A stretch of DNA of 64,000 nt from the NCBI RefSeq assembly GCF_003057965.1, contig NZ_CP020921.1, forward strand, positions 1,189,001 through 1,253,000. Reading direction: 5' to 3'. A model generated the notes under the pieces. That model saw only the letters and a list, made by a program, of their open reading frames with translations, was not told where the DNA came from and did not search any database. The translations under genes and the position numbers were made by a program. Within the stretch, counting starts at the first letter, position 1. Each line of letters starts with the position of its first letter. Shown in pieces: positions 16,836 through 25,442 of this stretch. Source of the stretch: Thermodesulfobium acidiphilum (GTDB lineage Bacteria; Thermodesulfobiota; Thermodesulfobiia; Thermodesulfobiales; Thermodesulfobiaceae).

Positions 16836-17773
16836 TAAATTGAGCTCCTAACCAAGTTTTTTGGAAGCGGGGAGGAATCACTTAAAATAATCGTCTTTTC
16901 CTTTAAATGAGTTCTAAGATATTTTGGTAAAGAAAAGCAGTGAATATGTGTTTCTTTATCATAAAATCTCGTCTCAATATTTCTAGCAAGCAGGGTTTCA
17001 TCAATCTTATCATAACCGTCAAAAGGGCTAAAGTAATCCGATGCCCAAACAAAACCCCACATTTCATCAAAAGATTGAATATGAGCACTATATGAATTCA
17101 CAATTTTAAAAACTTCCCTGGCAGTATGATTTACTGCTATATGAGCATTATCAAAAAAGGGAGTGATTGAAGCAGCCTGATATATTATAATGCCTTTTTC
17201 TGAAAGCCTATTTTTTAAAACGCTCATAAATTCTTTTGTAAATAAAAATTTTGCAGGACTATCGTCTAAAGGATCAGTTAAATCTACTATTATTACGTCA
17301 TAGTGTATACTACTATCCAATTCAAGCATATATTTTTTTGCATCCTGTATAACCAAATTAGTTCTTGGATCCTCAAAGGAATCTACGCACCACTCTTGTA
17401 AGTATTTTTTACTAATTTCAACCACAAGGTCATCTAGCTCCACCATATCAACTTTCTTAACACAAGGATGCTTTAAAACTTCTCTTAAGGTAGCTCCTTC
17501 CCCACCCCCAAGTATTGCCACTCTTTTTGGCTCAGGATGTATAACCATAGCAGGGTGAACCAATGCTTCATGGTAAATAAATTCATCAATTTGAGCGCTT
17601 TGCACTTTATCGTCTAAAATTAAAATTTTGCCAAATATAGGATTTTTTATTATAAAAACCTTCTGAAACTTTGACTTACCAGAAAACAACACATCTTCAA
17701 CATCTATACAGTGAAAATCATTTTCTACAATTTTATTTATAGCAAAAAGTGGACATTTTTTGCTTATATTCAA
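16835..17773 (-). CDS. speE: Polyamine aminopropyltransferase (spermidine synthase)
   Basis: Transfers an aminopropyl group from decarboxylated S-adenosylmethionine to putrescine or a similar amine. The 312-residue product has ILGGGEGATLREVLKH at 87-102 (cofactor site), VELDD at 111-115, IQDAKKY at 142-148 and DLTDP at 164-168, where the catalytic Asp lies. It is about 25 residues longer than usual at the N-terminus. The start is TTG at 17773 behind GAGAGGTGG. No speD (SAM decarboxylase) is present in the window. Confidence 0.92.
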   Translation of the reverse strand: MNISKKCPLFAINKIVENDFHCIDVEDVLFSGKSKFQKVFIIKNPIFGKILILDDKVQSAQIDEFIYHEALVHPAMVIHPEPKRVAILGGGEGATLREVLKHPCVKKVDMVELDDLVVEISKKYLQEWCVDSFEDPRTNLVIQDAKKYMLELDSSIHYDVIIVDLTDPLDDSPAKFLFTKEFMSVLKNRLSEKGIIIYQAASITPFFDNAHIAVNHTAREVFKIVNSYSAHIQSFDEMWGFVWASDYFSPFDGYDKIDETLLARNIETRFYDKETHIHCFSLPKYLRTHLKEKTIILSDSSPLPKNLVRSSI

Positions 17774-17798
17774 AAACCACCTCTCAAAATTTTTCTAA

Positions 17799-17827
17799 AT
17801 TATAATACAAGTTAAATTAAAAATCAA
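17799..17827 (-). promoter_or_regulatory. Promoter of the speE-ACT-UPF0210-era-surE operon
   Basis: On the minus strand TTGATT (17822-17827), a 17-base spacer and a perfect TATAAT (17799-17804) precede speE by about 25 bases. This is the only long gap before the downstream genes, so it probably drives the whole operon through surE. Confidence 0.65.
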
Positions 17828-17830
17828 AAA

Positions 17831-17868
17831 AAGAAAAAATAAAGAAAACCTTAAAAAAGGCTTTCTTT
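17831..17868 (-). terminator. Intrinsic terminator downstream of acs
   Basis: A 10-pair stem (17841-17850 with 17859-17868, one G-U pair) closes an eight-base loop. Read on the minus strand it is followed by a T-rich run at 17828-17840. It lies 28 bases after the acs stop and separates acs from the speE promoter. Confidence 0.8.
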
Positions 17869-17896
17869 ATTTTTAAAATGAAATATTTTTTTTATT

Positions 17897-19783
17897 TTAT
17901 TCTTCTAACGTAGATAGATCGCCGACTGGTTGACCTAATTCTTGAGCACGTAGAACTCTTCTCATAATCTTACCCGATCTTGTCTTAGGTAATGATTCCA
18001 CAAATTGAATTTCTGCTGGCTTTGCAATAGGCCCCAATTCATGTCCTACGTGATTTTTCAGCTCTTGTGCAAGTTTCTCAGAAGGTTCATAACCAAATTT
18101 TAATATTACAAAAACCTTTATAATATTACCTTTCAAGGGATCTGGTTTTCCTATAGCTGCAGCTTCAGCTACAGCGGGATGAGATACCAAAGCACTTTCT
18201 ATCTCTGCAGTACCCAATCTATATCCTGCAACCTTTATTACATCGTCTACTCTACCAATTATCCATATATAACCATCTTCGTCTTTTTTGGCTGAGTCCC
18301 CAGCAAAATAAACACCAGGAAATCTGCTCCAATATTGCTGCTTGTATCTTTCAGGATCTTTATAAACTGTTTGAAGCATTGCAGGCCATGGAGTTTTGAT
18401 AACTAGAAAACCCTCTTCACCAGGTTTCACGCTTTCTCCTTCTTCATCAACAACATCTACTATAATACCAGGAAATGGTTTAGATGCCGATCCTGGCTTC
18501 AACGGAGTGCAAGGTAAAGGAGTCACAATATGCATTCCAGTTTCAGTTTGCCACCATGTATCCATTATTGGACATCTTTCCTGACCTATTACTTTATAAA
18601 ACCAAAGCCATGCTTCAGGGTTTATTGGCTCTCCTACACTCCCCAGTATTCTTAAAGTAGATAAATCTCTTCTATTCACCCAGGAAGATCCATATCTCAT
18701 TAAGCTTCTGATAGCAGTAGGAGCAGTATAAAAGATAGTTACGTTATGTCTTTCAACTATAGACCACCATCTATCAGGTAAAGGATAAGTAGGAGCACCC
18801 TCATACATTACAGTAGTCGCACCGTTAAGAAGGGGGCCATATACCACATAACTGTGTCCTGTAACCCATCCTGAATCAGCAGTACACCAATGTGTATCTT
18901 CTTCTTTCATGTCAAAGACCCACTTGGTAGTTATATATGTTCCTACCATATATCCACCGTGTGAATGAACTACTCCTTTTGGCTTTCCTGTAGTTCCAGA
19001 TGTATACAATATAAATAAAGGATCAGTTGCATCCATAACCTCAGCTTCACACTTTGGAGAAGCTATAGGAAGAGCCATTAATTCGTGATACCACAGATCT
19101 CTTCCAGGAGTCATGTCCACATCCGCACAAGTTCTCTTAACCACAATTACAGAGATTATGCTCGGGCATTTAGAAACAGCCTCATCTACAATATTCTTTA
19201 GGGGTACGACTTTCCCGTTATAAAATCCTCCATCAGCGGTAACAACTATTTTTGACTCTGCATCATTGATTCTATCCCTCAAAGCTTCAACGCTGAATCC
19301 CGCATAGACCAAAGTATGGATAGCACCAATTTTTGCAGCGGCAAGCATTGCAATCATCTGCTCTGGGATTCTTGGCAGATATATGCTTACCCTATCTCCC
19401 TTTTGGACTCCCATGGCCTTTAAAACATTGGCAAACCTATTCACTTCTCTCTGTAATTGAAGGTATGTATATGTTCTAACTTCAGAGTTTTCTCCTTCCC
19501 ATATGAGAGCTAGTTTATTCCTCCTCCAGGTATTTACGTGTCTATCCAGCGCATTATAGGCAATATTGGTTTTGCCACCTACAAACCACTTTGCAAATGG
19601 ATATTCCCACTCTAAAACTTTATCCCATGGTTTAAACCAGCTCAATTCTGAGGCAATTACAGACCAAAATGACTCCGGATGTTCTGCAGCATACTGATAA
19701 ATCTCATCATAGTTTTTGACATGTAATTTGGATTTTAATTCCTCAGAAGGATAAAAAAACTCCCCGTTGTGATTTGTGGACAT
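17897..19783 (-). CDS. acs: Acetyl-CoA synthetase (AMP-forming)
   Basis: Activates acetate to acetyl-CoA with ATP through an acetyl-adenylate. The 628-residue product shows [11 protein letters not shown] at 260-270, the DTWWQTETG substrate-pocket motif, [15 protein letters not shown], and [10 protein letters not shown] at 604-613 with the acetylatable K609. Length and the tryptophan in WWQTETG favour acetate over longer acyl substrates. It stands alone, with a strong SD (AAAGGAGGAG), its own promoter and its own terminator. Confidence 0.95.
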   Translation of the reverse strand: MSTNHNGEFFYPSEELKSKLHVKNYDEIYQYAAEHPESFWSVIASELSWFKPWDKVLEWEYPFAKWFVGGKTNIAYNALDRHVNTWRRNKLALIWEGENSEVRTYTYLQLQREVNRFANVLKAMGVQKGDRVSIYLPRIPEQMIAMLAAAKIGAIHTLVYAGFSVEALRDRINDAESKIVVTADGGFYNGKVVPLKNIVDEAVSKCPSIISVIVVKRTCADVDMTPGRDLWYHELMALPIASPKCEAEVMDATDPLFILYTSGTTGKPKGVVHSHGGYMVGTYITTKWVFDMKEEDTHWCTADSGWVTGHSYVVYGPLLNGATTVMYEGAPTYPLPDRWWSIVERHNVTIFYTAPTAIRSLMRYGSSWVNRRDLSTLRILGSVGEPINPEAWLWFYKVIGQERCPIMDTWWQTETGMHIVTPLPCTPLKPGSASKPFPGIIVDVVDEEGESVKPGEEGFLVIKTPWPAMLQTVYKDPERYKQQYWSRFPGVYFAGDSAKKDEDGYIWIIGRVDDVIKVAGYRLGTAEIESALVSHPAVAEAAAIGKPDPLKGNIIKVFVILKFGYEPSEKLAQELKNHVGHELGPIAKPAEIQFVESLPKTRSGKIMRRVLRAQELGQPVGDLSTLEE

Positions 19784-19817
19784 CTTTCTCCTCCTTTAAA
19801 TTGTTAGAATTGTTTGA

Positions 19818-19849
19818 ATATTGTAACAATATTATTTTTACTTTGTCAA
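19818..19849 (-). promoter_or_regulatory. acs promoter with an overlapping palindrome
   Basis: On the minus strand TTGACA (19844-19849), an 18-base spacer and TACAAT (19820-19825) form a near-consensus promoter about 36 bases before the acs ATG. The -10 lies inside the perfect palindrome ATATTGTAACAATAT (19818-19832), which suggests a repressor site. The protein that would bind it is not identifiable. Confidence 0.65.
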
Positions 19850-20088
19850 ACTTTGGGATTTATTTTATGATTTAAATTTTTTATTAGGTATACTAGTTAA
19901 AAGGAAAAAATAGATAAATTTTAACATTATTTATAAGTATTCCAGGACTTTATGCCACCTGTTTAATCGTTGAAACTATCTTTACAAGTTAATAAAAGCC
20001 AGCATTCCAATAAAAGAGTCATTTATAAACTATTTATTATACTGCATTTATACACTGCAAACAATACAAATGCAGCTAAAGAAGGGTC
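19850..20088. other. Gene-free stretch between acs promoter and a decayed reading frame
   Basis: AT-rich sequence with stops in all frames. The only structure I see is an eight-base inverted repeat, CTGCATTT at 20042-20049 and AAATGCAG at 20068-20075, with an 18-base spacer. It lacks a T-run and has no matching partner that would mark an insertion sequence. Confidence 0.5.
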
Positions 20089-20628
20089 ATAATAATAAAC
20101 ACGTATCGAGAAATCCTAAGAATAAATGTCTTGGATCCAAATGAACGTAACATTGCCCTTAGTTAGAGTGTTTCCAGTAAAATGGTTGCTATAGACAATT
20201 TACAAGCCTAATTAAGGCCTTATACTACCTCAACTCTCAATACTCTTTGGAAAGGGATTGAAAAAATATTTAGATTTAGTGATAAAGTAATGAAGATGGA
20301 ATTAACACAAGAATGTGAACAATTCCTAAAGAAATATTTTTAAAACTCGTTACTTTAGTTAGAAAAATAGAACATAAATTTTGTATGATTTTAAAAGATT
20401 ACAATATTGAGAAGATCTTTTTCAGACAAAAATATAAATTTTGAAGAATTTTTTGAAAGATTTATAATGAAAATGATTAAATATAGGGCCATGTTTACTC
20501 AAAGAACTTTCAGATATATTTGATGCTAAGAATGAGGACTTTGATAATATTATTACAAGGATAATTAATTAAGAAAAGGCTTTTAAGAAAATATTTGATG
20601 GTAGAAATTTAAAACTGCAAGGAGCTAA
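20089..20628 (+). pseudogene. Degraded coding remnant, family uncertain
   Basis: Plus-strand fragments read like protein but are broken. The frame from 20089 to 20343 gives INVLDPNERNIALS, then stops at 20164 and 20209, then TSTLNTLWKGIEKIFRFSDK and MELTQECEQFLKKYF before a third stop. Further on come NFEEFFERFIMKMIKYRAMF and, in another frame, KELSDIFDAKNEDFDNIITR and EKAFKKIFDGRN. The TLNTLWKGIEKIFRF part and the acidic helical tail are faintly like a TetR-type regulator, but this is a guess. The end merges into the SD of the cation-efflux gene. Confidence 0.4.
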
Positions 20629-20630
20629 TA

Positions 20631-21890
20631 GTGCAACAAGCGAATATAGATTATAAAAAAGAATCAAAGAAAGTAATAAATAAATTACTTATAGCCTCAA
20701 CTTTTATAAATTTAGCACTAATGATTATTAAGTATGTGCTTGGCAGATGGATTGGAAACATTGCCTTACAGGCAGATGCGCTTCACTCTAGCCTTGATGT
20801 GCTCTCCAGTATAATTGTTTTTAGCGCTATGTTCTTTTCTTATAAAAAAAGCGAGAAATTTCCATTTGGCTTGTACAAGTTAGAAAATATAGCATCAGGG
20901 TTCGTGTCGCTACTTATTATATTGACTGCATTTGAGATTGGCTATAACCTATTTGAAAAATATAAACCAGCACACACAAGTGTTTTAAATAATCAACTAA
21001 TTGTTGCAGGTATACTATTTTTTGTGATTATTTTAATGTATTTATACAGTAAATATGAGAAAAAAATAGGTATACAATACTCATCAAGTGGTTTGATTTC
21101 TGATGCTGAACATATAAAAAGTGATTTATTTTCAATTTTTATAATAATTTGTAGCATAATCTTTTCAATTTTCGGTTTGGATATTGATAAATATGTAGCT
21201 ATTGTAATTGTGATTATAATATTGCATTCTGGTTTTGAACTATTAAAAAATTCCACGCTTGCGTTGCTTGATATAAATGTCGATAAAAAGACAATAGATG
21301 CTATAAAACAGGAAATTTCTCAATTTGAACATGTAAATGAGATAACTTCCATTAAAGGTAGGAAAAGCGGGCGCTTTATGCTTTTAGAAATTATTGTAAA
21401 GCTTGATATGGCAAGTTTCGAAGAAGCACATAAATTATCAAGTCAAATAGAACAGCGTATTTATGAAAAATTTCCAAATGTTGATAATGTTATAGTTCAC
21501 TATGAACCAATTAAAAAAGAGATTATAAAAATATGCATACCTCAAACAAAATACGACCAGATATCAGAACATTTCGGCAACAGCAGTTCTTTTCTGATTA
21601 TAGATTATGATTTGTCAAAACAAAAAATTTTAAATAAACAGCAAAAACCAAACGATTTTTTAGAGTTAAAGGAAAAAAAGGGTATTCAAACTGCTTTATA
21701 TTTAGTAAAAGAGGGCGTGGATATTATTGTAACTACAAAACATATTGAAAATACGGGCCCATATTTTGTTTTTAAAACACACAACAAAAAATTCTATATA
21801 GTTGATAATGTGCAAATTGACAACCTAGAAGAATTATTAAAAAAGATTTCAAATAAAATATATGTAAAACAAATGGTGGAGAAAACATAG
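20631..21890 (+). CDS. Cation diffusion facilitator transporter with C-terminal NifX/NafY-like domain
   Basis: 419 residues. Residues 15-210 are a CDF transporter with metal-site motifs DALHSSLD at 49-56 and SDAEHIKSD at 157-165 (HxxxD in each), exporting a divalent metal against protons. A cytoplasmic dimer domain follows at about 215-292. Residues 298-405 (ICIPQTKYDQISEHFG...) resemble the dinitrogenase iron-molybdenum cofactor-binding fold. GTG start at 20631 with AAGGAG at 20619-20624. It is the only intact gene between decayed ones and has no operon partner. The metal (Fe, Mn, Zn or other) cannot be told. Confidence 0.88.
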   Translation: MQQANIDYKKESKKVINKLLIASTFINLALMIIKYVLGRWIGNIALQADALHSSLDVLSSIIVFSAMFFSYKKSEKFPFGLYKLENIASGFVSLLIILTAFEIGYNLFEKYKPAHTSVLNNQLIVAGILFFVIILMYLYSKYEKKIGIQYSSSGLISDAEHIKSDLFSIFIIICSIIFSIFGLDIDKYVAIVIVIIILHSGFELLKNSTLALLDINVDKKTIDAIKQEISQFEHVNEITSIKGRKSGRFMLLEIIVKLDMASFEEAHKLSSQIEQRIYEKFPNVDNVIVHYEPIKKEIIKICIPQTKYDQISEHFGNSSSFLIIDYDLSKQKILNKQQKPNDFLELKEKKGIQTALYLVKEGVDIIVTTKHIENTGPYFVFKTHNKKFYIVDNVQIDNLEELLKKISNKIYVKQMVEKT

Positions 21891-21892
21891 GT

Positions 21893-22078
21893 ATGATTAT
21901 TATTGGGAGCAATCCTACGAGTTTTGCAATGAAATAAGCTATCAAAGAATATTTAGGTGGTTTAAATTCCCCCATAGAAGATATAGGTACTTTTAATAAA
22001 GATTCAGTTAATTATTTCAATTTTGCAAAAAAGTTGCAAAAAAAACAGGATCATTTACTATATATATGTCAAACCTGA
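21893..22078 (+). pseudogene. rpiB: Remnant of ribose-5-phosphate isomerase B
   Basis: Starting two bases after the cation-efflux gene, one frame reads MIIIGSNPTSFAMK, a TAA at 21935, AIKEYLGGLNSPIEDIGTFN, KDSVNYFNFAKK and LLYICQT, then TGA at 22076. This follows the RpiB plan (GSDHxGFxLK, DxGTxxxxSVDYPDFA, ICGTG) but with the metal or sugar residues lost and two stops. No frameshift is needed. The 3' half is not recognisable. A decayed sugar isomerase is the likeliest reading. Confidence 0.6.
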
Positions 22079-22283
22079 GCGAAAATGTGCAAAATATTTC
22101 ATCTTTTTAGAAAGTCTGACCCCAGTTATAAATTTTAGTGAGCAGGAAACTCAAAAGTTACTTAACGACAAATATGTGCAAAAATGCGTATATACAATGA
22201 TTGACATTAATTCTTTAAGAAAGTATTAAGGTAAAGATATGTATTATCTATAAACGATATACATGTTAAATATTTCAGATAAT
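22079..22283. other. Decayed sequence after the rpiB remnant
   Basis: A 68-codon plus-strand open frame (22023-22229) overlaps here but its first part is the rpiB remnant in the wrong frame. Its tail (VINFSEQETQKLLNDKYVQ) may belong to another lost gene that I do not recognise. There is no SD and no family signature, so I do not call a gene. Confidence 0.4.
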
Positions 22284-22665
22284 TTAAAACTTATTTAGCC
22301 AAAAGCTAAAATCTCTATCAGGCACAAAAATATCAAGACCTACTGAAGGTTCGTCTAACACGTTTATACGGTATGTATTTCGTTTGGCTCTATATATACA
22401 CAATCATTTTCTGATAGCACAATTTCGTTATCCTGGTTTTTTACAAACATTTTTCTTTGTTAACACGACTAAAATTTGAGCACTAGGGTGAAACTGTTCA
22501 AGAGAAGAATGATGGTGGGGGAGGCTTAACAAAATACTCTATCGATATTGATTCTTCATTGCAAAGACTTGCACGCTTCCAATCCTTATTGAGGTTCGTA
22601 GCTTTGTGCCGATTTAAAAAATTGTTTACCTCTATCGTGTCTTACTTTTTAAGCATATTGAACAT
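22284..22665 (-). pseudogene. Cupin-domain protein remnant with several frameshifts
   Basis: Read on the minus strand, pieces in changing frames line up as one cupin: after an early stop at 22642-22644 come DTIEVNNFLNRHKATNLNKD and NEESISIEYFVKP, then after a C-run shift HHHSSLEQFHPSAQILVVL, then MFVKNQDNEIVLSENDCVYI with EPNEIHTV, then INVLDEPSVGLDIFVPDRDF ending FWLNKF and TAA at 22284-22286. HHH...E and the later H are the cupin metal ligands, and GD is replaced by END. At least three frameshifts and one stop make it non-functional. Confidence 0.65.
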
Positions 22666-22742
22666 AAAGATAATATAATTTAAGATATATAAATATTTAA
22701 TTGATTTGTTTAGAACAAATAAATTTGGGAGGTAAAGATCAA

Positions 22743-24035
22743 ATGGAGGCTGATCAAAAAAAGATTAATCCATGGAATGTCTATCCAGGCGCATTTATTG
22801 GCTGGATGGTGGACGGCTTTGATCTAAGTATGATGTTCTTGTTAATACCTATTCTTGCACCTCAGTTTTTTCCAAAGAGTTCAGCAATAGCCATTATCGG
22901 AGTATGGAGCATTTATACCATTACACTGGTTTTTAGACCTTTAGGTGGAATACTTTTCGGTATTCTTGGCGACAAAATTGGCAGAAGAAAGGCGATATTT
23001 GCTGCAGTAGCTGGATTAGGGCTTTCTGTGTTTCTTACAGGATTCTTGCCAAATTATCATACTATAGGCGTTTGGGCTCCAATTTTACTAACATTTCTAA
23101 GGGTATTGACTGGCATATTTGCAGGAGGAGAATACAGCAATAGCGCAGTTATCATAGTAGAATCTGCAGAAAAAGATAAAAGAGGTCGTTGGGGAGGAGC
23201 AATACAGGCTGGATATGCAGTAGGTTTCTTGGTTGCAGCTATATTATTTTTATTTTTACACTACGCAATTCCAAAAGAGAGCTTTGCAAATTATGGCTGG
23301 AGATGGATGTTCTGGTCTTCAATATTCTTAACAGTCATTGCACTTCTTGTTGTAAAGTACAGAATGATAGAGTCTGCAAAATGGGAAAAGGCGAAAGAAG
23401 AGGGAAAAACTAAGAAAATGCCTTTAACTGAAATTTTAAAAAATGGTGAAACTTTGAAAGAGGTTCTTACAGGAATTCTTTTTATGGTCGGAATGTCCTG
23501 GATTTATGGTTTAACTCTTGGGTTTTTCCCTACCGTTTTGGCATTAGGAAAACAATTTGTTTTTCCGCAAACGCTATATGTAGTAATAATAGCGCTAACT
23601 GCAGCTGTAATTGGATATCTTTCTTCTGGTTTTGTGAGTGATTATATCGGAAGAAGGAAAACTGTCATAACATTTTCCTTGATAGCAATCATAATTTCAT
23701 TATTTGCTACTCAGATAATCTCAAAAACAACTAACTTTACATATTGTGCTGTATTTGCAAGTATATTAGGATTTTTTTCTGCTGGGTTATATGGAGTCAC
23801 GCCTACTTATCTGTCTGAAAGGTTCTCCACACATGTTAGAAGTACCGCAGTAGGCATCTCGTTTAACTTTGGATTTATCTTCGGAAATTGGGGAACGGCA
23901 ATACTCTTAGTGTTTACTAAAATTTCTTCTTCTAATTTCCCAAATATGTGGAGCGCGTTTATAATATTTGGAGAAGTTTTGGTTATGCTTTCAGCTTTGC
24001 TGTCAAAGGAGACAAAAGATATTGAATTGCATTAA
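22743..24035 (+). CDS. MFS carboxylate/metabolite:H+ symporter
   Basis: A 12-segment major facilitator protein. I take ATG 22743, which has GGGAGG at 22727-22732; an in-frame TTG at 22701 has no SD. The 430 residues begin INPWNVYPGAFIGWMVDGFD, resembling the sialate/lactate-type symporters, with GDKIGRRKA between segments 2 and 3. It lies 30 bases upstream of tcuA and tcuB, so it probably imports the acid those enzymes oxidise, as TcuC does for tricarballylate, though it is not a close TcuC look-alike by eye. Confidence 0.85.
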   Translation: MEADQKKINPWNVYPGAFIGWMVDGFDLSMMFLLIPILAPQFFPKSSAIAIIGVWSIYTITLVFRPLGGILFGILGDKIGRRKAIFAAVAGLGLSVFLTGFLPNYHTIGVWAPILLTFLRVLTGIFAGGEYSNSAVIIVESAEKDKRGRWGGAIQAGYAVGFLVAAILFLFLHYAIPKESFANYGWRWMFWSSIFLTVIALLVVKYRMIESAKWEKAKEEGKTKKMPLTEILKNGETLKEVLTGILFMVGMSWIYGLTLGFFPTVLALGKQFVFPQTLYVVIIALTAAVIGYLSSGFVSDYIGRRKTVITFSLIAIIISLFATQIISKTTNFTYCAVFASILGFFSAGLYGVTPTYLSERFSTHVRSTAVGISFNFGFIFGNWGTAILLVFTKISSSNFPNMWSAFIIFGEVLVMLSALLSKETKDIELH

Positions 24036-24065
24036 TCTAATTTAAGATATTATATTTAAGATATT

Positions 24066-25442
24066 ATGGACTACGACGTTATAGTAGTTGGAGGCGGAAA
24101 TGCAGGCCTTTGTGCTGCAATGAGTGCTACAGAAAACGGCGCAATGGTATTGCTATTGGAAAGATCCCCAATATTTTACAGAGGGGGGAATAGCCGTCAT
24201 ACCAGAGATATCAGATATGCTCACGATAAACCAAACTCATACACCGTTGGCTCATACACAGTAGAAAACTTCTACAATGATATACTCGAAGTAACAAAGG
24301 GCGAGACGAATAAAGAATTGGCTAAATTTTGTGTAGAGAAATCCCAAGACATCATCTTCTGGATGCAAAATCACGGGTGTAAATTTCAGCCTATCATAAA
24401 AGGCGCTCTGCACTTAGCTAACAGCGTGGCATTTTTCTCTGGCGGTGGCAAGTCTATGATTAATAACTACTATCACTATTGCCAAAAAGTTGGTGTGAAA
24501 GTTATTTATGATGCATTTGTAGTTGATTTGAAGTTCAAAAACAAAAAATTTTACTCAGTCGTAGTCAACTACAAACATAGCCTTCATGAAATAACCGCTA
24601 AAAGCTTAGTCCTCGCATGTGGTGGCTTTCAGAGCAATATTGAACAATTGAAAGAAATTTGGGGAGATCCAGCAAAAAATCTAATAATCAGAGGAACTCC
24701 ATACGATGAAGGAAACATATTCCAAATTTTAGTAGAAAATAATGCAATGCCTATTGGAGATCCAAAAAATGCCCATATGTTGGCATTAGACGCAAGAGCA
24801 CCAAAATTTGATGGTGGCATAGTAACCAGGTTAGACTGCATACCTTTTGGCATAGTTGTAAACAAGAATGCTGAAAGATTTTACGATGAAGGAGAAAATA
24901 TATGGCCCAAGAGATATGCAATTTGGGGGCATATATTAATCAACCAACCTGATCAGATAGGATATGTAATTTTTGATTCTAAGGTAGTAAATCTTTTTAT
25001 GCCGTCCGCTTTTCCTGCGCTCAAAGCCGATTCTTTAAAAGAGCTCTCCAAAAAGGTTAACCTTGATTCTGAAAATTTAATAAAAACCATAGAAAATTAC
25101 AACAATCATTTGTCTTTAGGAGAATTCGATCCATCTATCTTAGACAGTTGTAAAACTGTTGATTTAGAACCTCCCAAGAGTCATTGGGCGCTGCCTATCG
25201 ATAAGCCACCATTTTATGCCTATCCGCTAAGACCTGGCATTACTTTTACTTACTTATCAGTTAAAGTAAACAGAAATGCGCAGGTTTTGACAAACAATGA
25301 GGAACCTTTCGAAAATGTTTTCGCTGCTGGAGAGATTATGTCTGGGAACATATTGAGCAAGGGATATATGGCAGGAACAGGTTTGACTATTGGTACTGTT
25401 TTTGGTATTACGGCTGGGAGAGAGGCTGCAAATGTTCGATAA
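24066..25442 (+). CDS. tcuA: FAD-dependent tricarballylate dehydrogenase-like protein (TcuA)
   Basis: 458 residues of the fumarate-reductase/succinate-dehydrogenase flavoprotein superfamily. The dinucleotide-binding VIVVGGGNAGLCAA is at 5-18, followed by RGGNSRHTRDIRY, a stretch typical of TcuA. The end has NVFAAGEIMSGN and GTGLTIGTVFGITAGREA, which close the FAD site. TcuA oxidises tricarballylate to cis-aconitate and passes electrons to TcuB. The SD is weak. It overlaps tcuB by 11 bases. Another small dicarboxylate substrate is possible. Confidence 0.85.
   Translation: MDYDVIVVGGGNAGLCAAMSATENGAMVLLLERSPIFYRGGNSRHTRDIRYAHDKPNSYTVGSYTVENFYNDILEVTKGETNKELAKFCVEKSQDIIFWMQNHGCKFQPIIKGALHLANSVAFFSGGGKSMINNYYHYCQKVGVKVIYDAFVVDLKFKNKKFYSVVVNYKHSLHEITAKSLVLACGGFQSNIEQLKEIWGDPAKNLIIRGTPYDEGNIFQILVENNAMPIGDPKNAHMLALDARAPKFDGGIVTRLDCIPFGIVVNKNAERFYDEGENIWPKRYAIWGHILINQPDQIGYVIFDSKVVNLFMPSAFPALKADSLKELSKKVNLDSENLIKTIENYNNHLSLGEFDPSILDSCKTVDLEPPKSHWALPIDKPPFYAYPLRPGITFTYLSVKVNRNAQVLTNNEEPFENVFAAGEIMSGNILSKGYMAGTGLTIGTVFGITAGREAANVR

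Noticed and set aside
20042-20075. Eight-base inverted repeat as an insertion-sequence end or terminator
   Set aside because: No matching partner repeat, no transposase, no T-run.
20089-20343. LDPNERNIALS fragment as a TnpB/OrfB transposase remnant
   Set aside because: Only a short local likeness; the following fragments do not fit TnpB and no zinc knuckle or RuvC motif is seen.
22023-22229. 68-codon open frame as a gene
   Set aside because: Its first half is the rpiB remnant in the wrong frame, there is no SD, and it matches no family I know.
24066-25442. TcuA-like protein as a classical fumarate reductase flavoprotein
   Set aside because: RGGNSRHTRD and the TcuB-type partner fit the tricarballylate dehydrogenase branch better; no FrdB/C-like partners are present.
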